Source: Trichosphaerium sp. ATCC 40318 (lineage: Eukaryota; Discosea; Flabellinia; Trichosidae). Taken from it: a stretch of DNA of 64,000 bases. Shown here one piece after another: positions 45,904 to 58,781 of the stretch. The stretch lies in contig JALMLS010000486.1 in assembly GCA_038496445.1 (NCBI GenBank), positions 50,271 to 114,270 on the forward strand, read 5' to 3'. Each line of letters starts with the position of its first letter. Within the stretch, counting starts at the first letter, position 1. The notes under the pieces were generated by a model. That model ran no database searches and was not told the DNA's origin. It was given only the letters and a program-made list of their open reading frames with translations. The translations under genes and the position numbers were made by a program.

Positions 45904-47980
45904 ATGGCTGAGTCTTACAGGCAAATAAACAAAAGAAGATGCCAGAAACTGTGTAGAATGCTCACTCAAGGCGAAATCACCTCGTTTGATACACGTAAAC
46001 CTAAGCCAGCGGAAATTGATTGCTTTAGCAGATCGGGCAGCTCAAAACTGCGCGAACAGTTTATCAAAGCTCTGGTAAGTTGTATTTATTGATATACAGA
46101 CGTTTTTAAAGCGCGTTAAAACAGTTTGCTTGATTTCCAGTTTTTGACAAGCTGTAACAGCTTTCTTACGCGATAACATGCGCTATCACGACCACTAGTA
46201 GTGGTTCTACACATTACAACAGAAAATTAAACCAAAACTAGGGTGAAAGCAGAGTAGACAAAGTGACAATACACGCAGCAGGATTGGGTACATACGTTGG
46301 ATGGAGTGTCAACACCATGGTATATTTTCTTGTTTTTTTTTTGATTTCCACAAATTTATTTGCGATATTGTTTTCTTCTTTGTTTCTTACTTCTGCTAGC
46401 CTTCTTTGGACCTTGTGGTTAATGCTCTACATAGCACACTCAAATCTCTATCGCTGTTTGATTTGGACAAACATTGTAATCTCAGCAAACTATTTGAAGG
46501 CACGTGCCAACTACGTTTTAGTTACTGTTTTTTTGTTCATAGCTTGTTGATGTTTTGATTCTACCCTTACAATTTATTTTCTTGCTTGCCCTTACAATCT
46601 ATTCTTAGTACTTGGAAATAGCTGCCCTCCAAATCTAAAAGATCTGCACTTCGTGGCCAAAGCACGTGATAAACCAATCATCACCAAAAACCATTTGAAA
46701 ATGTTTGCTACAGCAAAGTGTCCCAAACTCAAGCGGTTGACACTTGAAGGTGTTGAAGGAGACGGTTTCTTTCATATTGCAGAGCTTCTTGCATCTCCTG
46801 GATTCTCGAAACTTGAGACTTTATCTATTTCTCACACTGGAAGGACGTACCCTGGTGAAGTGTTTTACATTTATGACAAACCTGTCAAATCAATCATTGA
46901 GTTTGCTTCAAGTGCCTCAAATCATCCATCACTGACAAGTCTTTACCTTGAGTTCAGATTTGGAGTGGTTCTAAAGAATGAAAAAGGTAAAAATACTTTA
47001 CTTTTTGTATCCACGTGCAAAACACGTGCCATTTGGTTTTTTATCAAAACTTACTAACCGCGTTGTTTTACACAGTGATGAAAGCTTTGTCACATATTGT
47101 CCAGAATGCAGGACTCTCATTGTTTTCTCTTGAAGTCAAGACTACTCCAGTGTTATCTCAATACGCACATTTGCTTGGAAAAGGATTAGGAGAAAACACA
47201 ACAATACAGAATTACGAGGTTCTCAATGTTGCTTCAGAGTCCCTGGCCCTTGTTATAGCAAAAGCATTAAAGACGAATAATACCCTAAAGTATTTGAAAC
47301 TAAGTCACCTCATAGACGATGAAGGCACGCAAATCTTTGCATTGTTTAAAATTTCGTTTTCTTTAGATAGATTTTTTACCCTTCTCAGTGTTAATTTATT
47401 AGGATCTTATGCGCTAGCACAAGCGTTTGAAGAATCCGATACCCTCAAGAATCTAGACATTAGTAGGAACCAGTTGGCAAACAATAAAGCCTTGAAGCAA
47501 ATAAAGGATACAAATAACAGTAGAACGAAAAAAAAAACAAGATGGGGTAAAATGAAGGGCTCTCACTTGAGAAGTGCTAAAGCGAAAAAAGAGCCAGTAA
47601 GCAGTTTGTCCTTTAGCGAGTCAGCTTCTGTAGAACAAGAAGATCATGTTACCAACATTATAAAGGCTGAATGTAAAGGAACAAAAAAGGATACTGCTGA
47701 GAGCAAGAAGGTAAAAGATGAAAGCTTGAGTGCTAGTACAGTATCAAAGAAAGAAGAGAGTTATTCATCACACAACAATAGAACTAATTCAGTTGCAGAC
47801 TACGAAACTGTTTCACCTTACCTTGAAGCTAATGAACAAAGTGTGATTAGTAAGATGCAGGATAGGATAAATAACTTGGAATCACAAGTTCAATCATTGG
47901 CCAAACTAAGTATGAACCTTCAAGAACAATGCACAGAATTAAATGAGAAACTTAAAAGTTTGATGGCCGAAAGGGATTAA
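45904..47980 (+). CDS. LRR/RNI-like protein with C-terminal coiled coil, copy 1
   Basis: Start MAESYRQINKRRCQKLCRML. Exons: first to about 46073; GESRVDKVTIHAAGLGTYVG at about 46242-46319; SLDLVVNALHSTLKSLSLFD to 46499; then 46609 onward with NSCPPNLKDLHF, CPKLKRLTLEGVEGDGFFHI and FSKLETLSISHTGRTYPGEV. The next exon gives LEVKTTPVLSQYAHLLGKGL, NTLKYLKLSHLIDDEGTQIF and LKNLDISRNQLANNKAL. This is a ribonuclease-inhibitor-like leucine-rich fold. The tail is charged and ends in a coiled coil (MQDRINNLESQVQSLAKLSM). No NACHT or other effector domain is seen. A paralogue lies inverted at 49679-51776. Function unknown; a protein-interaction scaffold is likely. Confidence 0.7.
46500..46608 (+). other. 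GC-AG intron beginning GCACGTG
   Basis: Exon ..NLSKLFEG continues to VLGNSCPPNL only if the intron starts at GCACGTGCC. The GT inside CACGTG would bring a stop codon. The paralogue keeps the same arrangement (51078-51191). Confidence 0.65.
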
Positions 47981-48185
47981 TAAATATTAATTTAATTTTA
48001 ATATTTGCACGTGTGCTACGCTGTGTGATTTGTACAAAAATTGTTTCGTTCTCACTCGACCTGTCCTCAGTACTTTCAAGACGGTACTGGCTACTATAAC
48101 AGTCCCTGTTACGTTATCTGACATAAAAGCGCTATCAGAATCTGTAGTAGTACCTGTACAAAAACTGACTTGCAACGACCTTTGA

Positions 48186-49282
<1,097 letters not shown>

Positions 49283-49678
49283 TTTTATTTGAAAATAAAC
49301 AAAATAATTAATAAAAAAAATGTCATACAAGTATACTCCTCTGTCTTGTTGTGACTTTCTACTCCAACCATCACGCGAAATAATCAATAAAAATACATCT
49401 ACAGGCCAGCTTGGGTACTCTACTAGAGCTACCTATCCTCACAAAGCATCTCAAAACCTGCTTTTGGGCTAGGAACTACAACTTTGTTTCAAGTCAAACC
49501 TAGAACTTGACGCCTAGGTTTTCGAATAATCTTAAACTCAATGCTTGTATTCTGGTCGGTATTGACATGCAACAGAACAAATGGGAACTACAGCTAACTT
49601 TTATTATCTAACATTTTATGCCGCACTTTTATAAGGTGAGCGGTCTTTGCCAATTAGAAAAAAACCTGTTAAGAATTC
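49283..49678. other. Intergenic stretch between convergent genes
   Basis: No gene seen. AT-rich 3' regions of METTL5 and the second LRR copy. Confidence 0.4.
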
Positions 49679-51776
49679 TTATTGATCCCTTTCCGCCATT
49701 AACAACTCTACTTTTTCTTGAAGGTTCATACTTAGTTTGGCTAATGATTGAACTTGTGATTCCAAGTTATTTATCCTATCCTGCATCTTACTAATCACGC
49801 TTTGTTCATTAGCTTCAAGGTAAGGTGAAGCAGCTTCGTAGTCTGCAACTGAATTAGTTCTATTGTTGTGTGATGAATAACTCTCTTCTTTCTTTGATAA
49901 TGGACTAGCACTCAAGCTTTCATCTGATAATGGACTAGCACTCAAGCTTTCATCTTTTGCCCTCTTGCTCTCAGCAGCTTCCTTTTTGAGTGCTTCACGA
50001 AATTCTTTGGCCTTTTTTAAGGCATCAAGTTCATCCCTTCTAATTCTAGCCGCTTGTTCTTCATCCACAGATTCACTTGACGAGGTTGCGGACATGCGAA
50101 ATTTTTTTTTCGACTTTACATCACTTTTAAATTTAGGTCTAGTTTTCTTGCCCTTTAGAGCCCACGTAGTTTTTTTCTCTCGGTTATTATTTGTCACCCT
50201 GATTCGATCCAAGGCTTTATTGTTTGCCAGTTCATTCTGTGTAATATCTACATTCTTGAGGGTCTCGGATTCCTCAAATACTTTCGCTAGTGCAAAAGAA
50301 CCTAATGTTAAAAACAATAAGTCAACGTCTAACAATTTTAAACAAAGCAGAGATTTGCGTGCCTTCATCGTCTATGAGACGATTTAGTTTCAGATACCTT
50401 AGGGTATTATTCGTCTTTAATGCTTTTGCTATAACCAGAGCCAAATACTCTGAAGCAACATTGAGAACTTCGAAATTCTGTATTGTTGTGTTTTCTGCTA
50501 GAGCTTGTCCAAGCAAGTGTATATGTCGACATAATATTGGATTCATCTTGACTTCAAGAGAAAACAATGATAGCCCTGCATTCTGGACAATATGTGATAA
50601 AGCTTTCATCACTGTAAAACAACACGGTTAGCAAGTTTTGATAAAAACCCAAATGACACGTGTTTTTGCACGTGGATACAAAAAGTAAAGTATTTTTACC
50701 TTTTTCATTCTTTAGAACCACTCCAAATCTGAACTCAAGGTAAAGACTTGTCAGTGATGGATGATTTGAGGCACTTGAAGCAAACTCAATGATTGATTTG
50801 ACAGGTTTGTCATAAATGTAAAACACTTCACCAGGGTATGTCCTTCCAGTGTGAGAAATAGATAAAGTCTCAAGTTTCGAGAATCCAGGAGATGCAAGAA
50901 GCTCTGCAATATGAAAGAAACCGTCTCCTTCAACACCCTCAAGTGTCAACCGCTTGAGTTTGGGACACTTTGCTGTAGCAAACATTTTCAAATGGTTTTT
51001 GGTGATGATTGGTTTATCACGTGCTTTGGCCAAGAAGTGCAGATCTTTTAGCTTTGGAGGGAAGTTATTTCCAAGTACTAAGAATAGATTGTAAGAGTAA
51101 GCAAGTAAAATAAGCTCTGAATATTCAAAACAAAAAACAAAAACTCTTTCGAAAAAGAAACTATAACGTGCTCTAGTTAGTTGTCACGTGCCTTCAAATA
51201 GTTTGTTGAGATTACAATGTTTGTCCAATTCAATGAGTGATAGAGATTTGAGTCTGCTGTGTAGATTATTGACTAAGAGGTCCAAACAAGGCTAACAGAA
51301 GTAAGAAACAAAGAAGAAAACTCTTTTAAAACGAATTAAGAGAAAGCACAAAAACAATACCATATACGTGACATTCCATCCATACGATCGTCCTAAGCCT
51401 GATGGGTGTATTACTACATCGTCTACTCTACTTTCACCCTAGTTTTGGTTTAATTTTCTGTTGTAATGTGTAGAACCACTACTGGCGGTCGTGATAGCGC
51501 ATGTTATCGCGTAAGAAAGCTGTTACAGCTTGTCAAAAACTGGAAATCAAGCAAACTGTTTTAACGCGCTTTAAAAACGCCTGTATATCAATAAATACAA
51601 CTTACCAGAGCTTTGATAAACTGTTCGCGCTGTTTTGAGGTGCTCGTTCCAACAAAGCAACGAATTTCCTGTGGTACACCTCTCTTTGTGTTAATCGACG
51701 TGATTTCGCCTTGAGTGAGCATTCGACACAGTTTCTGGCATCTTCTTTTGTTTACTTGCTTGTATGACTCAGCCAT
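49679..51776 (-). CDS. LRR/RNI-like protein with C-terminal coiled coil, copy 2
   Basis: Inverted paralogue of 45904-47980. Start MAESYKQVNKRRCQKLCRML at 51776. Matching exons follow in the same order: GESRVDDVVIHPSGLGRSYG; CLDLLVNNLHSRLKSLSL; NLKDLHF-type and CPKLKRLTLEGVEGDGFFHI, where the protein is identical to copy 1 over more than 100 residues; LEVKMNPILCRHIHLLGQAL; LRYLKLNRLIDDEGTQISAL; LKNVDITQNELANNKAL. The tail differs from copy 1, with a duplicated SDESLSASPL unit and more acidic and basic residues, and ends in the same coiled coil (MQDRINNLESQVQSLAKLSM). Introns correspond between the copies, including the GC-AG one. Confidence 0.7.
51078..51191 (-). other. GC-AG intron beginning GCACGTG (copy 2)
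   Basis: Same position as the copy 1 intron. Here the start is GCACGTGAC, against GCACGTGCC in copy 1, so the hexamer is kept while the following bases differ. Confidence 0.6.
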
Positions 51777-51895
51777 TCACGTTATACAGCCTGTGGTATT
51801 GTGCTTTTTGTTTTAAACGGGTTTTAAACCCGAAAAAGCAATTGGAAGTTCTTGTTGACACTTGTTCACTAAATACCCGCTTTCAGTTAATCTCG

Positions 51896-52591
51896 CTTTC
51901 TCATTTTTAGCCAAGGCGGTTTGCAAACGACGTGGACCAAGTAGTAATTACGCACGTGTTGTCAAACGACTGGGCAGTATTAATACAACACGTGAATAAA
52001 CTCGCTGTTTTTTTTTGGAGAATAATTATTTTACGTGGAGGCTTGCTGTTCCTCAGTCTACTCAACTTATTACGTTAGGTTAAGTGTCACAAGGAAATCT
52101 TAATATAACAATCAAAGATGGTGTTAGCTGTGGACAATAGCGTTGAAATATTTTACAAAAACTATTGCTGAGTACAGTGTAAAACAACATTGACCCAATT
52201 TCGAAAGTATAAGAAAACGTTACAAACCAAATATCCACCAGTTTCCCGTGTACATGGTCAGCGATTTCAAGCTGAACTTTAGATGTTGGTGATTTGTTTC
52301 AAAGTGACTGACTAGTATCATTAAAAAGCATATTTTTGAACAAACCAAATTATCCTCGATATCCATTTCGTCATCACTCATAGCCCTAAACCATTTCCAT
52401 ACCTCGTGTAGCTGGCTATTCTCCTTTGGCTATCTAATTCTCTGACGCATGTTTTTTAGTTATTAAAGGAGTGCATCTTCTAGTTCAACTTTGAAAAGGT
52501 CGACGGCCGTTTAAAGTCAGTGAAAAACGGTGACTTATAAAATAAATTTCCGTAAAATAATACGATAGCTTTATTCATTGCTTTGCAACTA
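51896..52591. other. Intergenic region
   Basis: Between divergent genes (LRR copy 2 and the mucin-like gene). Two CACGTG at about 51953 and 51990. No gene recognised. Confidence 0.4.
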
Positions 52592-55027
52592 ATGAACTTT
52601 TTTACTGCAACTATACTACTTGTATTATTACAAGTTTCCCTTGTCATTGGTACAGTTTAAACTTACTTGTTATGTAAGTATTCGTAGTTGCTAACCAATA
52701 ATATTAAGGTCAAGCCAATTGGCAAGATGTGCGTACTTTGGGCACTGTTGAAACAATATTAAACAGCACAGCTGCAGAAGGAATATTTGACCCGCAAATT
52801 GCTACGGGATTCATTGTACCAAACGCTGGTCCTTCTGTGTGCATGTTTTTCGCTATTAGAGGACTGTCGGGTGAAAATGGAAAGCGCTCACCAATTGGAG
52901 TAGTTGATACTGTAGCTGCAGGCGTAGCAATTAGTACGTATAACTATGTGACAGGAAAAAAGGAAACAAACGAAAACCGCTCCTAAATGTCGACTTCCAC
53001 TTAACCGTTTCCGCCTCTGTACGGGCTTTACGTGCGTAGAAGGGCCAAGGTCGATTACTTGTATGCGTTTCAGGAGGGTTGTGAGGCAAAAAAGCCGAAA
53101 ACGGCACAATATTCGGCTTTTTTGCCGCGCAAAGTGGAACAGTTTAAGTGGTAGTCGACAAGAAAAAAAAAGTTCCTCAAACCATTTAATACTTTTACTT
53201 TAACCAGTTTTGGGTTTCAATTGTACTTACCTTTTTTGGGCAAAGTTGCTTGTATATTTTCATGAGTCTTTATTTACTGTTTTTTCTCTAAGCTTTCCAG
53301 ACTTCCATTCGACCTATCAGGTTTATGGATTCTAGTGGCAACCCTCCTTTGCCAATTGATATAGTGGCTGGACCTAACGAGTTTGCTTTACTTTATTGCG
53401 AAGATCCTGATATTATTCTAAAGAAACGAGGAGAGGAACCACGTTTTACTTGTGAAATGCGGTTTATAACTGGTAATTTAACTGTATGTTTTCTCTTTCT
53501 CGTTGATGACTTTACAACTTTACTTACTTGTTCACGTGTTGTAGGGTTTCGTATTGTCAGATGCATTGGTGCTTAATACTACATCTTTGTTGGGTGATGG
53601 TATTGCTTATGATGCTGGTACACGATTTGTACTGTATATACAACAGCCAACTCAGTCTGGATGACTTTTTTTTTTGAAAGCACAACTTTTTTTTCCATAC
53701 TTGTTTGATTATGTTCCTACTAACTTTGTTTCTTTTTTTGTCGTATAGAGTCCAATACATACATTGTTAATTACATAGATGATAGTCGTACTTTATTTTC
53801 TCTATCAGTTGATGCAGTTACTAAAAATGTGACATACCTCCCATTCAACTGTACTATTCTTTTTATCGTACTTTTTTCTTCTTTTTACTAACACTTTTTT
53901 TCTTTTGTTTAGATACTTCTGATTCGATTCGTTCTGACTTTGCAATTGGTAATGACCATTGTATTGTATCATCTTTTGTACAAGATGCAAGTGACCAAAT
54001 TATTAAACTCTCAGCAATCAAAAACGGGATAACTGTACTTAACATATATTTCATTCCATTCAAGCAACTAAAACCATTTTTCTTTAGTACCTTTACGAGC
54101 ATACTCTTGTCAACATTACAAGTGGTAGTACTAACTTCATTTCTATGGCATATGATGAAATCTCAGAGCTATTTGCTGTTGTTTATACAGTACAAACAGA
54201 CACTGAAAAACGAGTGAAAACAATTATGTTTGAACTAGCTTGTGAAGAGAATCCAACCGTGAATGTCATTGGCATAGTTGATTATAATACAACAACAGCA
54301 GATCCTGCTATCATATCCACACCATCTTCAACAAATTCTTTTCTCGTGTCATGGCAATTAAATCAGAGTTTTTATGCAGCTTCATTGTCCGATTCGAATC
54401 AAGTCACCTCAAGTGTTCTTCCTGCGCTTCCTTTTGTTAATCACTTTTCCCTTCAAATGACATGGATAGATTTATCAAACGCAACTATTGGAGGTTGTGG
54501 TTCAGCTGGAGTACGTAACAATAGCACCTAGCCTAAAAATCTCAGATTGTTGAAACGCTGTTTCTTTGCTTATTGTTTATTTATTCCCTTTGTAGATTGT
54601 AGTGAAAAGTGACAGGTCCCTTCCTATGAATTGCAACTCTACTCTTTTATTTTTAAACGCTAATCCAGATTTCAACTTTATTGAATGTCCTGCTACAGCT
54701 CCACCAACGACAAGCCCGCCGACAACTGCCATGCCAACCATGACAACAGTACCAACAACTAGTGCTCCAGCAAACCCTACTACAAGCATGCCAACCGCAA
54801 CTCCAACAACTAGCTCGCCAACTACTGCTACGCCAACTGTGCCAACAGTACCAACAACTAGTGCTCCGACTACTGTTGCGCCACCAACGGCACCTGTTGC
54901 AACCCTAGCGCCAACTGAGACACCCACAAGTACTACTACTGACAGTCCAACTGTACGCTCAGGAACTACTCAAACACTATGGAACTTTGCAGTGTTTGTG
55001 TGCTCTTTTGTAATCTTTGCTGTATAA
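52592..55027 (+). CDS. Mucin-like surface protein with Thr/Pro-rich stalk
   Basis: Signal peptide MNFFTATILLVLLQVSLVIG. The exons continue with QANWQDVRTLGTVETILN, FVIPNAG-type and GPSVCMFFAIRGLSGENGKR blocks, then, after a long intron (about 52937-53294) containing a MITE, FQTSIRPIRFMDSSGNPPLP. The mature part has many N-glycosylation sites. The last exon is a stalk of Thr/Pro repeats (PTTSAP, PTTAMPT and similar) ending in a hydrophobic helix (LWNFAVFVCSFVIFAV), as for a GPI anchor. Introns are at about 53472-53543, 53661-53748, 53830-53911, 54042-54087 and 54511-54595. The first exon pair could instead be a separate short gene ending at 52985; the splice reading keeps frame and is preferred. 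Confidence 0.6.
52989..53159. mobile_element. 171-bp MITE with GTCGAC-ended inverted repeats, inside an intron
   Basis: The left end GTCGACTTCCACTTAACC and the reverse complement of the right end GTCGACTACCACTTAAAC match with a few changes. The interior holds a perfect 15-bp stem (GGCAAAAAAGCCGAA paired with TTCGGCTTTTTTGCC, about 53086-53127). A related half element lies at 42430-42497. Confidence 0.65.
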
Positions 55028-55134
55028 CTACAAGCTTGGAAATAAAAAAGGTCTCTGTTCTAAAACGTATAATTAGTGAAAAGTATAAAATGTCCCAATT
55101 CTAGGTAAAATGTCCCCACTTTTCAATTTTTAAA

Positions 55135-56559
55135 ATGCCTCGCAGAAGTGCCGCAAAGGCTAAAAACATGGCAGAGGCCACAAAGGAAGTACTTTATAAA
55201 CTAAAGAAGCGTAAACCTTCACAAACACTCTCAATTCGTCAAATTTGCATCACAGTGGCTAAAAAACACTGTGTTAAATCAGAATCACTACAAAAGCATG
55301 TTCAGAGGGCATTTGCAAAGGAGAATTCGGAGAATTTCAAATCTCATGGCAACCAACTTTTTACGGATTTTGAAGAAGAAATGTTGGTTGGCTACTGTTT
55401 GAGTTTTAGCAGGCGTCATATTCCTCTATCACGTGCAGCCTTGATATCTATGGCACAAAGTCTGTACAAGAAGAAGAAGTCGACCAGTATGGAAGCTTGG
55501 TGTGATGGCTTCACTGAAAGACACAATATTGAACTCAAAGCCACTGTTTCGAAGACAATTCGCCGCTGCCGTGTATCTCCTGTCACTCTGCCACGTGTAG
55601 AAGCTTGGTGTGATGGTTTTGAGCAATTCTCAGAGATGTATTATATGAACCCAGATTTGATGTTCAATTGTGACGAAAAGTTGATAACAGCATCAAGTGA
55701 CAAGTATCAACACATTACCTTTCAAGATAGAACGATGAAAATTGCTGGGCGGCTGAACAATAACACAAGCAGCCCTCTCACGTTGATTCCGTTTGTTTCA
55801 GCCTCTGGACGCGTACTGGTGTCAATTTATATAATGGCAGCAAAAAACAAAGGTGATGAACAAAAAGTGCATCAAATGACAGTACCCAGACCAACAAATA
55901 CCCGCTCTTCATGGCCTAGATACTATATATTTCATGGTAAAGGGTATGTGACCAACGAAATTTGGCCAAAAATTCTTGATGTGTTCTTAAAGCACTTGAA
56001 AATTTTTCAAGGGGACAGGGTTGCATTTTTATTCCTTGATAGATTGGCCAGCCACATTAAAACAGAATCGTTACAAAAATGCCTTGAACAGCATGTACAC
56101 ACTATCACATGGGTGCCTCATACCTCACATTTCACGCAACCCTTAGATGACAAGCCATTTGCTACCCTAGCTCAGGCATATAAATTAAACAGGAAAATTA
56201 CAATTGAAAGTGGCACAGAGATCAAACATAAAACACGACGTTATGACATAATGGCTGTTGCAGCTGCAGAGACCAAAGCACTGTCTCCCAAAATCTTAAA
56301 ATCGGCATGGAAGTCCGGCATTGTACCCTACAACAGAAAGTTGATCTTAAATCATGCTTCAAAAAATGTAGGGGTCCAACCTAAACAATCACCTTCTTTC
56401 ATCACCGATACTGCTAGAAAAGCCAAAAACGCTATGGATGAGCTATACAGCCACAGCAATCAAGTAAATGCCCTAACAATCGGTCCAATGACAGTACCAA
56501 AAGGGGATGCTTATATTGCTACCCAAATGGTTGAATTAGCAAAAAAAAAAGATAGATAA
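55135..56559 (+). CDS. Pogo/Tigger-type DDE transposase
   Basis: A 474-codon frame. The N-terminal part is basic with a helix-turn-helix-like CENP-B/pogo DNA-binding region (LSIRQICITVAKKH, LFTDFEEEMLVGYCLSFSRR). The catalytic core has the three acidic positions: FNCDEK, FLFLDRLASH and FTQPLDDK. The core looks intact. After a run of ten A residues at 56541-56550 the frame ends at a TAA, while the next frame continues with a charged coil (KIDKEQEIKHKAELRQLKRD). Further on a Cys-rich end (CETCQICGERLWRE and WCEVCDQYGSCPCC) is in yet other frames. So the full C-terminus is broken by frameshifts. EAWCDGF occurs twice (near residues 120 and 159), a local duplication. Confidence 0.8.
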   Translation: MPRRSAAKAKNMAEATKEVLYKLKKRKPSQTLSIRQICITVAKKHCVKSESLQKHVQRAFAKENSENFKSHGNQLFTDFEEEMLVGYCLSFSRRHIPLSRAALISMAQSLYKKKKSTSMEAWCDGFTERHNIELKATVSKTIRRCRVSPVTLPRVEAWCDGFEQFSEMYYMNPDLMFNCDEKLITASSDKYQHITFQDRTMKIAGRLNNNTSSPLTLIPFVSASGRVLVSIYIMAAKNKGDEQKVHQMTVPRPTNTRSSWPRYYIFHGKGYVTNEIWPKILDVFLKHLKIFQGDRVAFLFLDRLASHIKTESLQKCLEQHVHTITWVPHTSHFTQPLDDKPFATLAQAYKLNRKITIESGTEIKHKTRRYDIMAVAAAETKALSPKILKSAWKSGIVPYNRKLILNHASKNVGVQPKQSPSFITDTARKAKNAMDELYSHSNQVNALTIGPMTVPKGDAYIATQMVELAKKKDR

Positions 56560-56914
56560 AGAACAAGAAATTAAACACAAGGCAGAGCTAAGGCAACTCA
56601 AGAGAGATGCTAAACAAAAAAAAATTGAGGAGGAGAATGTTCGTAGAGAGGAGACAAGACAGAAAGAAAAAAACAGGAAAAACTTGCCACTGCTAAGAAG
56701 AAGTACAAAATGAATGTGAGACCTGTCAGATATGTGGCGAGCGCTTATGGAGGGAGGATCTACGTGGGTGTGGTGTGAAGTCTGTGATCAGTATGGGTCA
56801 TGCCCATGCTGCTTAAAAGAATTTGATGGAAAAATGGTTGAAATGCACAAAGAAGAATGTACAGGAGGGCGATCTGGTAACTGGTACTCAACGCAAATGG
56901 ACACATCATGTTAA
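56560..56914 (+). pseudogene. Frame-shifted C-terminal part of the transposase
   Basis: Downstream of the first stop, three reading frames in turn give a Lys/Glu-rich coil, a CxxC..C motif and a Cys-rich WCEVCDQYGSCPCCLKEF segment ending at 56914. Pogo-type transposases often end with such a zinc-binding domain. The frame breaks suggest decay. Confidence 0.55.
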
Positions 56915-57021
56915 ATCAGAATAAAAAAGTATTTTTTAAGAGCGTAGCATCAATTTTTTGTTCAAAAAAGTGTTGAAAAGTGACATTTTACCTGTGGTTG
57001 GGAATATTTTATACTTTTCAC

Positions 57022-57386
57022 TAAATGCGTATCTTGAAAAAAAACCAAAAAAACTCAGTTTTACAAAAAAGAGCTACCGTTAAATATTAGCACATAAAGG
57101 TTCTTTTTGTATATGGCAGCAAATTCGCTTGGTCCAGACCGACTGACATAGTGCCAAAATCACAAACCCTGAAACTTGTCTGATGGAAATATTCGTATTT
57201 CTTGGTCTTTGTACCCACGTTTTGCTACTTTCCAAAATACCTCAAAGTCGTTTACACGTGTTATACACATAGAAGCAATTTAGAGTCTTATTACGTGACC
57301 ATGAGTGAGAATAACACTGACAAAAACGTTAGCCTTTTTTGTGAGTAAAAAGAGGCTGAAAAAAAGTCACAGCCCATTCAATAGCC
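57022..57386. other. Intergenic stretch
   Basis: No gene seen between the transposon and the JMJD8-like gene. One CACGTG at about 57255. Confidence 0.35.
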
Positions 57387-58383
57387 ATGCAACAAGTACT
57401 AATCGCGCTACTACTGCTTTCATGCGCTATACTAGCTAAAAGCGAGTTTATTGAAGCGTTACCAAGGTACTTATTAAATTTAATGTCGTTGCTGACGTGT
57501 GAGACAAAGGTTAACGTGGTCAAACCACTCTGCGCTTGATCCTACAGCATGGCCATGTTCTATTGATAAAGTAGATAATATTGGAATACAGACATTCCTA
57601 ACAACCTACAAAGAAAAGTTACCAGTGATTATAACCGGCTCATCGAATAATTCGCAGTTTGTACAGTCATGTCAAAGAAATAACCTTATTGAGCGCTATG
57701 GTGACGCTACAGTAAGGCTATCAACAGCGAATAGCTATTCGTACGAAAAAAGAGACGAAAAGCTACGTACATACGTAGAAGAGATGATGTTTCCTCAAAA
57801 CGTACCAAATGAATTACAAATACGCCCTTATTAATCAAACAACGTTTAGCTGGACACTCCAGGAGATAAAACGTACTACCATTTTGGTGACAACAACCAC
57901 AAAGAGTTTGAAGACTTGTTCAATGAATACGTCCTACCCAAGTATCTTGATAAGGATAAACCATATGCTATTAGTTTCGGCTTAGCAGGAGATGGTTCTG
58001 GTGTACCTTTTCATTTTCATGGTGCAGTATGGGCCGGTAAGTCGTCATAGACATTTTTTTTCAAGTTGTTTTTTTACTTCGTTAACGGTTTCACTTTTAG
58101 AGGTAGTTCATGGATACAAGCTTTGGTTGCTTTATCCACCTTCGCCTAAACCTGTTTTTGAACCTAATGAAACAACACTCAAGTGGATACAAACACGTTA
58201 TAGGCACATGTCAGGTGCTGAAAAACCGATAGGTAGAGCTCGTAAATATTTTTAGTTCGTGTCATTCTAAACAAGATTGTAGTTTGTGTGTTGCCACCTG
58301 GAGAGTTATTGTACATACCCAATGGTTGGTATCATGCTACACTAAACATGGGAGAGTCTGTCTTCATCTCAGTATTTGTTTAA
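57387..58383 (+). CDS. JMJD8: JMJD8-like JmjC-domain protein, secretory pathway
   Basis: Signal peptide MQQVLIALLLLSCAILAKS. Exon blocks include LTWSNHSALDPTAWPCSIDK, LPVIITGSSNNSQFVQSC, PGDKTYYHFGD, GDGSGVPFHFHGAVWAEVVH, GYKLWLLYPPSPKPVF, NETTLKWIQTRYRHM, and LPPGELLYIPNGWYHATLNM ending SVFISVFV. These follow JMJD8 rather than nuclear demethylases. The iron triad position reads H-F-H rather than H-x-D, as in JMJD8 of animals as far as I recall, so hydroxylase activity is uncertain. No KDEL-type end. Introns at about 57465-57509, 57801-57849, 58035-58100 and 58230-58281. Confidence 0.85.
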
Positions 58384-58781
58384 CCTCAAGAACAGCAAAA
58401 CAAAAGAAAACAGAGTTTTCTTTACCTTGGCCACACAACACGAGTAATAGAAATTAGCATGGATTGAAACCTGTCACAAACATAGCAAGTACAGAAAGAA
58501 TCCACAAACCCGCAAAAACGAATAAATCACACCCAGCAGCTAGAAAGCGAAATAAAAAAAAAAAGACACTCAAAAAAATATCCAAAAAGTTGTTTGCACG
58601 TGATGTGCTGTATGTAGATAATGGTATTCCATTCTGTTAACTAAAACCGTAAATGAGCACATGAGTACTAAAGTGGTGACTGTAAAACTCGAGTATAAAG
58701 AGGTTTCCTTAACGATCTTCAAATTCTCGCTTAGCTGTAAATTGAGTTGCTCAACGCTCGTCGCAATGGATGGCTAAATAA
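58384..58781. other. Intergenic stretch
   Basis: AT-rich, with a CACGTG at about 58600. No gene seen. Confidence 0.35.

Larger units (their letters stand above)
45784..47980 (+). repeat. Left arm of a large inverted duplication
   Basis: From CGAGATTAACTG at 45784 the sequence matches the reverse complement of 49679-51895, including the promoter with the palindrome GGGTTTAAAACCC. The central exons are nearly identical; the 3' part is diverged with indels. Confidence 0.85.
49679..51895 (-). repeat. Right arm of the inverted duplication
   Basis: Reverse-complement counterpart of 45784-47980. The two arms face tail to tail with about 1.7 kb between them, holding METTL5. Confidence 0.85.
55076..57021 (+). 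mobile_element. Tc1/mariner (pogo-like) DNA transposon with TIRs and TA target site
   Basis: The ends are inverted repeats starting GTGAAAAGTATAAAAT and continuing with a matching GGTAAAATGTC block about 30 bases in. Both sides are flanked by TA (55074-55075 and 57022-57023), the target-site duplication expected for this superfamily. The transposase gene starts 59 bases inside. Length 1946 bases. Confidence 0.85.

Noticed and set aside
54577-54927. Long minus-strand frame rich in Val/Gly
   Set aside because: It is the antisense of the Thr/Pro repeat stalk of the mucin-like gene; the low-complexity composition explains the open frame.
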